DNA of 52,129 nucleotides from a virus. The translations under genes were made by a program, and so were the position numbers. Under the pieces are notes generated by a model, which did no database searches, had not been told where the DNA came from, and was given only the letters and a program-made list of their open reading frames with translations. The DNA is taken from positions 1 to 52,129 of IMG/VR virus record IMGVR_UViG_3300042922_000324. One strand, 5' to 3'. The number at the start of each line of letters is the position of its first letter. Positions within the stretch are counted from its first letter, which is position 1. Positions 29,006 to 37,574 of the stretch are shown here, piece by piece.

Positions 29006-29368
29006 TTGGCAAAGAATTATGAAGAAATAACAAGAAAGTTAGTTGCTGAATATTTGAAAGAAAAGACAACAATTCATTCTGTTGCAAGAATGTTTAAGCT
29101 TACTTATCAGACAGCTAGAAGTGGAATTTTAAGAATAGAGCGATATGATAAAGAGCTTTATGAAAAAGTAATTTTAAAGCTCAAGGCAAATAAAAGTAGT
29201 AGAGTAAGAGGCAAGTACAAAGAGACAATTTGGGACGAGTTTAAAGGTACTACACTTAAAAGAAATGATGTTATAGACATATATCTTATAAATGGCGGCA
29301 CAGATACTTTGCAAGTAAGTGAATTGCTGCAACAGGTGAGAAGCCATGGAGTTCAAATATTAGGATAG
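29006..29368 (+). CDS. SpoIIID-like helix-turn-helix protein, 120 aa
   Basis: Residues 1-60 (EEITRKLVAEYLKEKTTIHS, VARMFKLTYQTARSGI) share the SpoIIID arrangement of a helix, an HTH and a following helix (KVILKLKANKSSRVRGKYKE), although the RHxRGGxAT tail is only vaguely kept. The C-terminal 50 residues (VIDIYLINGGTDTLQVSELL) are an extra domain. TTG start after AAGGAGGCGCAATA. It probably binds DNA. A clear SpoIIID homologue exists at 47408. Confidence 0.6.
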   Translation: MAKNYEEITRKLVAEYLKEKTTIHSVARMFKLTYQTARSGILRIERYDKELYEKVILKLKANKSSRVRGKYKETIWDEFKGTTLKRNDVIDIYLINGGTDTLQVSELLQQVRSHGVQILG

Positions 29369-29378
29369 AGGTGTAATA

Positions 29379-29789
29379 ATGAATAAAGTTGTATTAATCG
29401 GAAGGTTAACAAAAGATCCAGAGTTGAAATTTACCCCAGGAAGTGGAACGGCTGTGGCAAGTTTCACAATAGCAGTAGACAAGCGAGTAAAAAACGATAC
29501 TGGGGAAAAGCAAGCTGATTTTATTTCTATAGTTGTTTGGGGCAAGACCGCTGAATATGTGGCTAATTATTCTGCAAAAGGCAAATTGATAGGTATAAGC
29601 GGCAGAATACAAACACGTTCCTATGATGCTAAAGACGGCACAAAGCGTTATGTTACGGAAGTTGTAGCGGAGGAAGTACAAATATTAGAGTTTGCTAGAA
29701 GTTCAAATAGCGGTAGTGGTAATAGTAATTCTAATGGTTTTAACATGGATGGCATGACAGAAATAGACGACGGAATTGTACCTTTTTAA
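29379..29789 (+). CDS. ssb: Single-stranded DNA-binding protein
   Basis: A 136-aa SSB with the OB fold: MNKVVLIGRLTKDPELKFTP, VASFTIAVDKRV, DFISIVVWGKTAEYVANYSA, a Gly/Ser/Asn linker and the acidic tip DDGIVPF that docks replication and repair proteins. It is complete. It is placed between tail genes, more than 14 kb from the recombination genes it would normally accompany. Confidence 0.95.
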   Translation: MNKVVLIGRLTKDPELKFTPGSGTAVASFTIAVDKRVKNDTGEKQADFISIVVWGKTAEYVANYSAKGKLIGISGRIQTRSYDAKDGTKRYVTEVVAEEVQILEFARSSNSGSGNSNSNGFNMDGMTEIDDGIVPF

Positions 29790-29801
29790 AGGAGTAAAGT
29801 T

Positions 29802-29933
29802 ATGAGCAATAAATTAGCATTTCTAATAACTATAACGGCTCTAGGGAGCTTCATATTATCAAGCATACATTTAGTAGCTTGGATAAGCGGAAAAGCTCAC
29901 AGTGGCAAAATATTGAAGAAAAGAGGGATTTAA
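29802..29933 (+). CDS. Small membrane protein, 43 aa
   Basis: ATG follows AAAGGAGTAAAGTT. One hydrophobic helix (LAFLITITALGSFILSSIHL), followed by a basic tail KAHSGKILKKRG. No family. It overlaps the next start by one base (TAATG). Confidence 0.6.
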   Translation: MSNKLAFLITITALGSFILSSIHLVAWISGKAHSGKILKKRGI

Positions 29934-30127
29934 TGAAGATAGAGAGAGAAAGTTATCACACAACCTTTGATAAGGAACTAAGAAAAGAGGTTAGTAAAAC
30001 CGCAATTGATTTAGGCATAGAAGCAAATCAAGTCCTAGAGATTGCTTATGTGTATTTTAAAACTAATTGCAATATAGAAGAAGCCAGAAGAATATTAAAA
30101 GAAAGGAATGTTATAAATGACCAATGA
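29933..30127 (+). CDS. Ribbon-helix-helix-like protein, 64 aa
   Basis: SYHTTFDKELRKEVSKTAID followed by GIEANQVLEIAYVYF is strand-helix-helix like Arc-type regulators; the C-terminus is helical. It overlaps the sigma factor by 11 bp, so the two are translated together and it might act as a partner or regulator of that factor. Confidence 0.55.
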   Translation: MKIERESYHTTFDKELRKEVSKTAIDLGIEANQVLEIAYVYFKTNCNIEEARRILKERNVINDQ

Positions 30128-30674
30128 AGAACTATTTGCAAAAGGAGATATTGAAGCATTATATAATAATAACTTAAAATATATGTTTAGCTTAAGATAC
30201 AAATTTAAAGGCATGGACTGGGAAGAATTACAATCTTTATGCAATTTAGGATTTTCAAAAGCAGTCAAGAAGTATTCTCCAGATAAAAATGTTAAATTTA
30301 TAACTTATCTTGCAATGTGCCTGCAAAATGAAGTATTTAAATATTTTAAAGATAGTAAGAAACACGCCAACTTAGTATATTTAAGCGACTCCGTAGTATC
30401 TTATAAAAATGGACAATCGCAGACACTTGAAGACACCCTAAGCATAGAGATTGATTTTTTAGAAAATTTTATTTGCAAAGAAGAAAACGAAGAATTAAAG
30501 AGCGCGTTGAACTGCTTAAGCAATAGAGAAAAAGCCGTAATGGATTTAGTATTAAGCAATAAAACTCAAGTTCAAATCAGTAAATTAATAGGAGTCCAGC
30601 AAGCAAGTATAAGCAGGATTCAAAAGAGATCAATAAACAAGATTAGAAGATTTTTAAATGGCTACAAAAATTAA
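30117..30674 (+). CDS. Phage-encoded sigma-70 family factor, 185 aa
   Basis: Residues 14-80 hold sigma region 2 (LKYMFSLRYKFKGMDWEELQ, LCNLGFSKAVKKYSPDKNVK, FITYLAMCLQNEVFKYFKDS) and residues 125-183 hold region 4 (LNCLSNREKAVMDLVLSNKT, QISKLIGVQQASISRIQKRS). Region 3 is short. It should guide host RNA polymerase to phage promoters or to sporulation-type host promoters. It is the last gene before the tape-measure operon, so it could switch on late genes with extended -10 promoters. Confidence 0.85.
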   Translation: MTNEELFAKGDIEALYNNNLKYMFSLRYKFKGMDWEELQSLCNLGFSKAVKKYSPDKNVKFITYLAMCLQNEVFKYFKDSKKHANLVYLSDSVVSYKNGQSQTLEDTLSIEIDFLENFICKEENEELKSALNCLSNREKAVMDLVLSNKTQVQISKLIGVQQASISRIQKRSINKIRRFLNGYKN

Positions 30675-30685
30675 ATATGCCCGCA

Positions 30686-30695
30686 TGTTCGATAT
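30686..30695 (+). promoter_or_regulatory. Box TGTTCGATAT after the sigma gene
   Basis: An exact box between the sigma factor stop and the terminator at 30708. GCAT/ATGC flank its core as a small hairpin. The tape-measure -10 is 45 bp downstream, so here the box cannot touch the promoter directly. Confidence 0.6.
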
Positions 30696-30707
30696 GCACT
30701 AATAATA

Positions 30708-30737
30708 AGCTAGTTACGTACTAGCTTTTCTTTTTTC
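30708..30737 (+). terminator. Intrinsic terminator before tape measure
   Basis: AGCTAGT-TACGT-ACTAGCT and TTTCTTTTTTC. The same stem sequence is found in the terminator after the tape measure gene. Confidence 0.9.
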
Positions 30738-30746
30738 TGCTAAAAT
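30738..30746 (+). promoter_or_regulatory. Extended -10 promoter of tape measure
   Basis: TGC-TAAAAT, 22 bp before the TTG start of tape measure, with no recognisable -35. It follows a terminator directly. Confidence 0.65.
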
Positions 30747-30768
30747 AAAGTAGAGGAGGTGTATACAA

Positions 30769-32688
30769 TTGGCTGATATTAAAAGTTTAAATTATGCGAT
30801 TGATTTTAATATAAATGATAAAGGGTTAAAAGAAGCGGCAAAAGCTGAAAAGCAAATTGATGATAATTTAAAAAAAGCTGCAGCTAGTTCTTCTACTCTT
30901 ACAAGTTCTATAAATAATACTGCTACAAGCGCAAAAGGAGCGGCTTCGCAGACAAGCAAAATTGATAACAATTTAAAAAATGCTGCAAATTCTGGAAAAG
31001 ACTTAAATAAAAGATTGGACGATTCTTTCAAGAAAGCAAGTTCGATCGGTAAAGGGTTAACACTCGGTGTTACTGTTCCTTTGCTTGGAGCGGCTGCAGC
31101 TAGTTTTAAATTTGCAAGCGACTTTAATGAAAGTTTAAATAAAGTAGAAGTGTCGTTCGGGAACAATGCAGATTCTATAAAAGAATGGTCAAAAACAACT
31201 TTAAATACTTTTGGACTTGCTCAAGGAACTTCATTAGATATGGCGGCTTTTTTTGGAGACATGGGAACTTCCATGGGCATAAATACAAAAGAGGCATCTA
31301 CAATGAGCCGAAAACTTGTTGGATTAGCAGCGGATTTATCTTCATTTAAAAATATAGGAATAGATCAAGCCACAACTGCTTTGAGTGGAATATTCACAGG
31401 AGAAACAGAAAGCATAAAACAACTTGGATATGTAATGACACAAACGAATTTAGAAGAATATGCAAGAAGTAAAGGCATAAAGAAAAGCATGAAAGATATG
31501 ACACAACAAGAACAAGTTTTGTTAAGGTATAGTTACATTTTGGATAGGTCACGAAATGCTCAAGGAGACTTTGCAAGAACTAGCGATAACGCAGCTAATC
31601 AAATGAGAATATTTAAAGAAAGCACTAAAGAATTGGCGGCGACAATGGGTCAAAATTTATTGCCTATTATTACGCCTGTTATAAAAGATTTAAATTCAAT
31701 GCTAAAAAAGTTTGGAAATTTAAGTCCAACAATACAAAAAAACATACTTATAATTGGCGGCATAGTTGCAGCAATTGGACCACTTATTTTTATTGTTAGT
31801 AAAGTCGTTTTGGCATTTATGGCAGTATCTAAAGCAGTCGCAGCAGCAGGAGGTATTATGGCTATACTTACAAATCCGGTTTTCTTGGTAATTGCAGCAA
31901 TAGCGGCACTTATAGGAATTATGATTTATGCGTACAAAACTAATGACGAGTTTAGAAATGCAATGAATAATTTATTTAAAGCTATGCAAGACTTTGGGAA
32001 ATTTTTTATGGAATATTTATGGCCGTCTATAAAATCAATTCTACTCGGCTTATGGGCAATGGTTAAAGATATTTTTAATGACATAATTTTAATAATCCAA
32101 GGAGTAATAGAAGTTTTTTCCGGGTTAATAACATTTCTTGTCGGCGTGTTTACCGGCGATTGGGAAAAGGCATGGTTAGGGGTTAAACAAATATTTAAAG
32201 GCATTGTTGATGCCATAAAAGGTATGCTTTTGGGCGTAATAGACTTAGGTAGAGGCGTTGTGAATACAGCTATAGGATGGGCAAACAACATACCTGGAGT
32301 TGAGATACCACTTATAGGTAAATTAGATATGTCAGCGGCAAATGCTGCAAGCTCTGCAATAGATTTAAATAATATACCTGCTTATGCAAGTGGCACAATG
32401 AGTGCAGCAGGGGGGGTATCTCTAGTAGGTGAAAGAGGACCCGAATTAGTTAATTTAAATAGAGGTTCGCAAGTATTTAACGCGGATGAAACACAAAGTA
32501 TGTTTTCTAGACCTTTTAGCGGAAATAAAACTATTAATTTAAAAATAGATTCCCCTATAAGCATTTCTCTAAACGGTGGCGGTGACACTACCTCTACAGC
32601 ATCGGAGCTAGAAAGAACTTTAGAACAAAAAGTAAAAAATATATTTCAAAAACAATTTGAAATTTTATCAGCACAATTAGGGTATTAA
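30769..32688 (+). CDS. Tail tape measure protein, 639 aa
   Basis: It sets tail length and is ejected with DNA. The N-terminal 110 residues are helical and Ala/Lys/Ser-rich. A conserved core follows (KASSIGKGLTLGVTVPLLGA, KRNAQGDFARTSDN-type segment, LAATMGQNLLPIITPVIKDL), then membrane-like helices (IIGGIVAAIGPLIFIVSKVV) at about 325-390 and 425-460, and the end motif ASGTMSAAGGVSLVGERGPE. TTG start after AGAGGAGGTGTATACAA. The size implies a rather short tail. Confidence 0.95.
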   Translation: MADIKSLNYAIDFNINDKGLKEAAKAEKQIDDNLKKAAASSSTLTSSINNTATSAKGAASQTSKIDNNLKNAANSGKDLNKRLDDSFKKASSIGKGLTLGVTVPLLGAAAASFKFASDFNESLNKVEVSFGNNADSIKEWSKTTLNTFGLAQGTSLDMAAFFGDMGTSMGINTKEASTMSRKLVGLAADLSSFKNIGIDQATTALSGIFTGETESIKQLGYVMTQTNLEEYARSKGIKKSMKDMTQQEQVLLRYSYILDRSRNAQGDFARTSDNAANQMRIFKESTKELAATMGQNLLPIITPVIKDLNSMLKKFGNLSPTIQKNILIIGGIVAAIGPLIFIVSKVVLAFMAVSKAVAAAGGIMAILTNPVFLVIAAIAALIGIMIYAYKTNDEFRNAMNNLFKAMQDFGKFFMEYLWPSIKSILLGLWAMVKDIFNDIILIIQGVIEVFSGLITFLVGVFTGDWEKAWLGVKQIFKGIVDAIKGMLLGVIDLGRGVVNTAIGWANNIPGVEIPLIGKLDMSAANAASSAIDLNNIPAYASGTMSAAGGVSLVGERGPELVNLNRGSQVFNADETQSMFSRPFSGNKTINLKIDSPISISLNGGGDTTSTASELERTLEQKVKNIFQKQFEILSAQLGY

Positions 32689-32710
32689 GCTAGTTTTTAC
32701 TAGCTTTTTT
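32687..32710 (+). terminator. Intrinsic terminator after tape measure
   Basis: AAGCTAGT-TTTT-ACTAGCTT with TTTT tail, overlapping the tape measure stop. The stem repeats that of 30708-30726 upstream of the gene. Confidence 0.9.
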
Positions 32711-32716
32711 CATATA

Positions 32717-32725
32717 TGTTAAAAT
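32717..32725 (+). promoter_or_regulatory. Extended -10 promoter of the baseplate operon
   Basis: TGT-TAAAAT directly after a terminator and 21 bp before the TTG start at 32747. There is no convincing -35. Confidence 0.6.
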
Positions 32726-32746
32726 TAACTTGAGGGGGTGTGAGCG

Positions 32747-33316
32747 TTGGGAAATCTATATAAACTAGGTGATATTTATTTTACTTCTGTAGCTGATGAA
32801 AGTTATGATTATAGTAATTCTATAACGGAAAATTCTGTTGAAGATGGCTCTATCGTATCGGATCATATTAAAAACAATCTAACAAAATTAAGTATAAATG
32901 GAGTATTAAGAGGAATAACCGCATTTCCTCAAGAAGAGTACAATACACTTTTAAACTATCTTAAGAATGGTGAAATTTTAAATTATGTGGGAGTACAATC
33001 TTTTAGTCAGTGTGCAATAGAAAGTTTATCTCCAAGTTTTACAAAAGATATTGCAAATGGCTTTGCGTTTTCTATGAGCTTAAAAGAAATTAGAGTTGCA
33101 AATAAAGTAATAGTTAATATAAATACAGATGTACTTAATATTCCAAACATAGAGCAATTAAAAACAGAATTAGAGGCACAGAGAAGCATAGATAAGAACG
33201 CAATAACTGCAAGAGTAAAAGAAGTAAACGGAGTAGGCAGACAAGGGAAAACTGTTAAAAATACAGAAAGCGTTTTAGATGCTATAAAGGCAACAATTGC
33301 ACCAGGAGGTATATAG
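32747..33316 (+). CDS. Baseplate/tail-hub protein downstream of tape measure, 189 aa
   Basis: TTG start after GAGGGGGTGTGAGCG. The N-terminal half (VEDGSIVSDHIKNNLTKLSI, NGVLRGITAFPQEEYNTLL) is beta-rich like Dit-type distal proteins; the C-terminus is helical and basic. It is the first gene after tape measure in the usual baseplate order. The exact family is not certain. Confidence 0.7.
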   Translation: MGNLYKLGDIYFTSVADESYDYSNSITENSVEDGSIVSDHIKNNLTKLSINGVLRGITAFPQEEYNTLLNYLKNGEILNYVGVQSFSQCAIESLSPSFTKDIANGFAFSMSLKEIRVANKVIVNINTDVLNIPNIEQLKTELEAQRSIDKNAITARVKEVNGVGRQGKTVKNTESVLDAIKATIAPGGI

Positions 33317-33318
33317 AT

Positions 33319-33660
33319 ATGGGAATAATTCCACTTGACAAAACATTAGCTCCTTATAAATTTGAAATATATCTAAGCAATAAAATTTATACTTTGCAAA
33401 TTGATTATAATGTAACTTTTGATTTTTACACTATAGATTTGAACTATAATGACGAGCTTTTAGTTAAAGGCGAAAAGTTAGTATTGAATCAACCGCTATT
33501 TTTAGAAGCATGTCAAGATGCGGACTTAAATTTAAATCCTAATTTTCCGGCAGAAGTTTTATTTATGGGAACTCAAGACAGCTCTATAAAAAGAATCAGC
33601 TATGATAATTTAGGGACTACAGTTCAATTGTATTATGTTGAAAGAAGTGAATTGCAATGA
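33319..33660 (+). CDS. Baseplate plug protein (Pam3 gp18-like), 113 aa
   Basis: PLDKTLAPYKFEIYLSNKIY, LQIDYNVTFDFYTIDL and NFPAEVLFMGTQDSSI follow the pattern of the small plug proteins of simple contractile baseplates, which close the tube between hub and tape measure. It begins 2 bp after the previous stop and overlaps the hub gene by ATGA. Confidence 0.75.
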   Translation: MGIIPLDKTLAPYKFEIYLSNKIYTLQIDYNVTFDFYTIDLNYNDELLVKGEKLVLNQPLFLEACQDADLNLNPNFPAEVLFMGTQDSSIKRISYDNLGTTVQLYYVERSELQ

Positions 33661-34445
33661 GTTTATTTAAAAGAAAAATTCAAGTCATAATCAATGATAA
33701 AATGTGGACTTTTCCCGAACTTGAAATAGGATTTAACGTAAAATTTGGCTCTGACGGAATACCAGCAGAGGCTAGTTGTGAAATTATGAATCTTAACGAT
33801 GATTCAATTTCAAATATTAAAGCAGGACAAAAAATAATAATTAATGCAGGATATGAGAATGATTTAGGGACAATTCTTGACGGTGTGGTTGTTAATAGCT
33901 CATTAACAGGCGAAAGAACTGATAGAAAGCTCAAAATAAATGCCTTAAATGTTACAGACCAGTATCTAAATATTCCTATCAATGCTACTTTTTCTGGTCC
34001 AGCAACTAGCGAATATTTAATAAAATCTGTTTTGAGTTTAGTCGGAATAGTTCCTAACGTTTTGAGCTTGGGAAGAAATTTAAGTTATCAATTTGGATTT
34101 AATGCTAATGGCAAGATGCTTAATGTATTAAGAAGATTAACTGATGAAGCTTGGAGTAAATTAGTAATAAGGAATTCTTCTATTATTATAATGCCAGACA
34201 TGAAAGGAACTGAAACAGGGTTTTTATCTAATGCCTCTACCGGGTTAATTACAATAGACCCAATTGAAAATGATAATACACCAGCTAAATATAAAGTGAA
34301 AATGCTTTTAAATCATGCTATCACAGCTTATTCAATATTAGAAATACAAAGTAAAACATTTAACGGCTTGGCTTTAGTAATAGAAGGTAATCACTATGGA
34401 GGCTCTGGAGATTTTACAACTGAATGCGATATTATGCCACTTTAG
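33657..34445 (+). CDS. Baseplate hub (gp27-like), 262 aa
   Basis: The order of beta domains (KIQVIINDKMWTFPELEIGF, GIPAEASCEIMNLNDDSISN, KAGQKIIINAGYENDLGTIL) and the mid segment MLNVLRRLTDEAWSKLVIR match tail hub proteins that form the trimer connecting spike and tube. It is followed directly by the spike. Confidence 0.8.
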   Translation: MSLFKRKIQVIINDKMWTFPELEIGFNVKFGSDGIPAEASCEIMNLNDDSISNIKAGQKIIINAGYENDLGTILDGVVVNSSLTGERTDRKLKINALNVTDQYLNIPINATFSGPATSEYLIKSVLSLVGIVPNVLSLGRNLSYQFGFNANGKMLNVLRRLTDEAWSKLVIRNSSIIIMPDMKGTETGFLSNASTGLITIDPIENDNTPAKYKVKMLLNHAITAYSILEIQSKTFNGLALVIEGNHYGGSGDFTTECDIMPL

Positions 34446-34455
34446 GAGGTGCAAA

Positions 34456-35013
34456 ATGAATAATAGCGCAGCAATGTTTTTTAATTCAATGGTTAATTCT
34501 TTAGGAAATCAATTTAATAATATGATGGTTGGTAAAATTGAAAGCTATAATGATGCAACTAATTTAACAAAGATTGTGCCTCTCCACAATATTCCTAATG
34601 AAAATGAAGAATATTCTCCACTCATAAATGTTCCAATGGGTTTTTTTAATTTAGGAGGCTTTACAATAAAAGTAAGCCCAAAAGTTGGGGATATAGTTCT
34701 ATTATTGTACTGCGATTATGATATAGAAAATCTAAAAATAAACGGAACTAAGCAACAGAAAACAAACAGGACTCATGCATTAGATGATGCAATAGCTTTA
34801 CCTTTATCAATAAATTTTTTAAATACTTCTTTTAGTAATAATCAAGACTTAACAATTAGCAAGAATGGAACTACATCATATATAAAAATTAAAGAAGATG
34901 GAACAATAGTTTTAAATGCGCCTAGTATCAAGTTAGGCGAGTCTGCAACGCAAAAGGTATTAATACAAGGGGGAACGTACGGAACGCCCTCTAGCAAGGT
35001 ATATGCTGAATAG
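34456..35013 (+). CDS. Baseplate central spike (Gp138-type), 185 aa
   Basis: VGKIESYNDATNLTKIVPLH is the OB-fold N-terminal domain, followed by NVPMGFFNLGGFTIKVSPKV and GDIVLLLYCDYDIENL, all typical of Gp138-type membrane-puncturing spikes. The C-terminal LTISKNGTTSYIKIKEDGTI repeats build a short beta-prism needle. It pierces the cell envelope upon sheath contraction. Confidence 0.85.
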   Translation: MNNSAAMFFNSMVNSLGNQFNNMMVGKIESYNDATNLTKIVPLHNIPNENEEYSPLINVPMGFFNLGGFTIKVSPKVGDIVLLLYCDYDIENLKINGTKQQKTNRTHALDDAIALPLSINFLNTSFSNNQDLTISKNGTTSYIKIKEDGTIVLNAPSIKLGESATQKVLIQGGTYGTPSSKVYAE

Positions 35014-35024
35014 GAGGTATGGAA

Positions 35025-35393
35025 ATGAGAAGTATTATGTTTAGCGGTGGCGATATAGTTATAAATTCAAAAAGGCTACAAATGGTAGAAGGCTTAAGTC
35101 AAAAGATGCAAAGAACTAGGACGGCTTTATTAACAGTCTTAGGAGAGCTTTTTTACAATGCTGATGCAGGATTAAACTATTCAGAGATATTAGATGTTAC
35201 AGAAAAAAATATATCAAACGAGCGTAAAAAAATAGCAATTGTTGAAGCGATGATGAAAGATAGTAATGTTGAAAAAGTAGGAGAGATAAGCATTACAACT
35301 AATAGATTAAGCAGAAAAACTGAAATAAGTTTAAAATTAAAATATAAAGATGAAAATACAATAACTGCGATTGGAGGTGTAACAGTTGGCTGA
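35025..35393 (+). CDS. Baseplate wedge gp25-like protein, 122 aa
   Basis: MVEGLSQKMQRTRTALLTVL, LFYNADAGLNYSEILDV and DSNVEKVGEISITTNRLSRK show the gp25/W fold with lysozyme-like topology. Start ATG 35025 chosen over 35019 because of its spacing to AGGAGG. It overlaps the J-like gene. Confidence 0.8.
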   Translation: MRSIMFSGGDIVINSKRLQMVEGLSQKMQRTRTALLTVLGELFYNADAGLNYSEILDVTEKNISNERKKIAIVEAMMKDSNVEKVGEISITTNRLSRKTEISLKLKYKDENTITAIGGVTVG

Positions 35394-36546
35394 TTACGGA
35401 ATAACAGCAAAAGGATTTAATAAAAAACCTTTTACGGTTTTGCTAAGCGAATTTGAAGCAGATTTAAAAAGTGCTGAACTGTTTGGCGAGAATATAGATT
35501 TTTCAGACCAAGATCCATTAAAACAATTTTCAGTACCTATTATAGAGCGATTTGCAGTTTTATGGGAACTAGCAGAACAAGTTTTTTACAGTGGTTCCCC
35601 TAAATACGCAGAAGGTGTACCGCTATCATATGCTGGTAAAAACATAGGAATAAGCAGAAAACAGGCAACTAAAAGCAAAGGAATTGTCAGATTTACTGGT
35701 AGTCCTGGAACTAATATTCCTATAAATTATCAAGTCGCTACAGATACAAATATTTACTATGCAACTACGGAAACAAAAGTTATTCCTACTGGTGGTTATA
35801 TAGATGTTAATGTAGAGGCTATATTAGCCGGAGAAAATGGAGATACCGCAACAAATACTATAACCAAAATAGTAAATCCGATTATTGGTTTATCTTCTAT
35901 AACAAATCAAGCAGCTACAGCTGGAGGACAAGACGAGGAAAGTGATGTTTTGTTTAGAAATAGATATCAAGATTCTACAGCAAGCGGCGCAGGTTCTACG
36001 GTAGATGCTATAAGAGCTAATGTGTTAAAAGTTACAGATGTGCAGGATGCTATTGTAACCGAAAATGATACAGAATCTACAGTTAACAGTATTCCTGCAA
36101 AATCTTTTTTAACACTTGTAAAAGGTGGAGACAATACAGCAGTTGCAATGGCTATATTTCAAAAGAAACCAGCAGGAATAAAGAGCTACGGAACCACTAC
36201 GACTAATATTACAGATACCCAAGGAATTAGTCATGCTATTAGCTTTTCGCGTCCTACAAATGTAAATGTATGGATAGAGGTTAATACAACAGTAGATTCA
36301 AACTATCCAGTGGATGGCAACGACTTAATTAAAGCTGCAATATTAAATTATATAAATAGTATAAAACTTGGCGAAGATGTTTTAATATACAAGCTAATAA
36401 CTTTAATATCTAATTTAGGATTAAATGGAATTTTAGATTTATCTATAGAATTAAGTACAGATGGTTCAAGCTATGCAGCAAGCAACGTAACGATAGACAG
36501 TGATGAAGTTGCAGTTACTGAATTAGCAAAAATAACAATAGTTTAG
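35386..36546 (+). CDS. Baseplate J-like protein, 386 aa
   Basis: Conserved J segments are VPLSYAGKNIGISRKQATKS, GENGDTATNTITKIVNPIIG and GGQDEESDVLFRNRYQDSTA. J-like (gp6) proteins form the wedge ring of contractile tails. TTG start within the upstream gene's end, after GGAGGTGTAACAG. Confidence 0.9.
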   Translation: MADYGITAKGFNKKPFTVLLSEFEADLKSAELFGENIDFSDQDPLKQFSVPIIERFAVLWELAEQVFYSGSPKYAEGVPLSYAGKNIGISRKQATKSKGIVRFTGSPGTNIPINYQVATDTNIYYATTETKVIPTGGYIDVNVEAILAGENGDTATNTITKIVNPIIGLSSITNQAATAGGQDEESDVLFRNRYQDSTASGAGSTVDAIRANVLKVTDVQDAIVTENDTESTVNSIPAKSFLTLVKGGDNTAVAMAIFQKKPAGIKSYGTTTTNITDTQGISHAISFSRPTNVNVWIEVNTTVDSNYPVDGNDLIKAAILNYINSIKLGEDVLIYKLITLISNLGLNGILDLSIELSTDGSSYAASNVTIDSDEVAVTELAKITIV

Positions 36547-36556
36547 AGGTGGTATT

Positions 36557-37078
36557 GTGGCTATCTTAGATGAAATGATTGAATTATTACCTTATCACTT
36601 AAGAGAAGGAGAAAATATAAAAAAATATTATACTGCTATTGCTAATAAATTTGAGGAATTGATTGCAGTTTTTGCAGATATAAGAGATTGTTTGGACCTG
36701 GATAAAGCTCACGATTTTGGACTAGACATTATAGGTGATAAAGTCGGAGAGGTACGGAACGGATTAACAGACAATGATTTTAGAGAAGTATTAAGAACTA
36801 AAATTATAAGCAATAGAAGTGACGGAAGTATAGAAACTCTAAATGATTTTGGAAGATTAATCTTGAAAGAATATTTTACAGGAATAATTGAATCCGATAA
36901 TCCAGCAGAGATAATTTTAAGATATACATATCCTTTAATAAATAATCCAGAACAAATTTTTAAAAAAGTTGTTTCGGTAGGAGTAAAAATAAGTACAGAA
37001 TTAGAAACTTATGTCCCAGTTGCAGGAGCTTATAAACTTGGGCAGATACCATTTACAAAAGTATCATCAACTATTTAG
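36557..37078 (+). CDS. Baseplate tail protein (gp48/DUF2612-like), 173 aa
   Basis: LLPYHLREGENIKKYYTAIA followed by LDLDKAHDFGLDIIGDKVGE and DNDFREVLRTKIISNRSDGS is typical of the tail protein I/DUF2612 group that completes the wedge and anchors fibres. GTG start after AGAGGTGGTATT. Confidence 0.8.
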   Translation: MAILDEMIELLPYHLREGENIKKYYTAIANKFEELIAVFADIRDCLDLDKAHDFGLDIIGDKVGEVRNGLTDNDFREVLRTKIISNRSDGSIETLNDFGRLILKEYFTGIIESDNPAEIILRYTYPLINNPEQIFKKVVSVGVKISTELETYVPVAGAYKLGQIPFTKVSSTI

Positions 37079-37090
37079 GAGGTGCAAAGT

Positions 37091-37390
37091 TTGAAAAAAC
37101 TTGTTTTTAGAGGAAAAGAATTTGAAGCTTATAAAATAACCAAAAATGATAAATCTATCATTTTCTATGATGAAAAAAATGTTGAAATTTACAGATTGCA
37201 GCCTTTATCACAGGATTTAACAGAATATGTTGTTTATGATGAAAATGAAAATGTTTGTTCATTTGATTGCAATGATTTTAATACTAATATAATAACTACC
37301 GGAACTGATGTAATGCGTTTAATATACGCAATAATGAAAGAAAATACAGAACTTAAAGAAAGAATTGAAACTCTTGAAGGTGGTGTATAG
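37091..37390 (+). CDS. Small tail-region protein, 99 aa
   Basis: TTG start after TAGGAGGTGCAAAG. Beta-rich N-terminal part (FRGKEFEAYKITKNDKSIIF) and a C-terminal coiled helix (LIYAIMKENTELKERIETLE). It sits between baseplate and fibre genes and could be a fibre chaperone or connector; the family is unknown. Confidence 0.65.
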   Translation: MKKLVFRGKEFEAYKITKNDKSIIFYDEKNVEIYRLQPLSQDLTEYVVYDENENVCSFDCNDFNTNIITTGTDVMRLIYAIMKENTELKERIETLEGGV

Positions 37391-37392
37391 TA

Positions 37393-37560
37393 ATGAGTTT
37401 AAAAGATTTATTTGACGAACTTATAGAAGAAGCCAAGAGCGACAAAGAAACTTTATTAGATATGCTTGAGGAGATAAAAAAAAGAAACGAGATAACCCCA
37501 GTGATTACTGATGAAGAATACAATAATATTAAAAGTAGAATTGAACAATTGCCAGAATAA
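37393..37560 (+). CDS. Small helical protein, 55 aa (XkdX-like position)
   Basis: LKDLFDELIEEAKSDKETLL, then ITDEEYNNIKSRIEQLPE. The position next to fibre genes and the size resemble XkdX-type small tail proteins, though the sequence signature is weak. ATG two bases after the upstream stop. Confidence 0.6.
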   Translation: MSLKDLFDELIEEAKSDKETLLDMLEEIKKRNEITPVITDEEYNNIKSRIEQLPE

Positions 37561-37574
37561 AGTGAGGTGATAAT

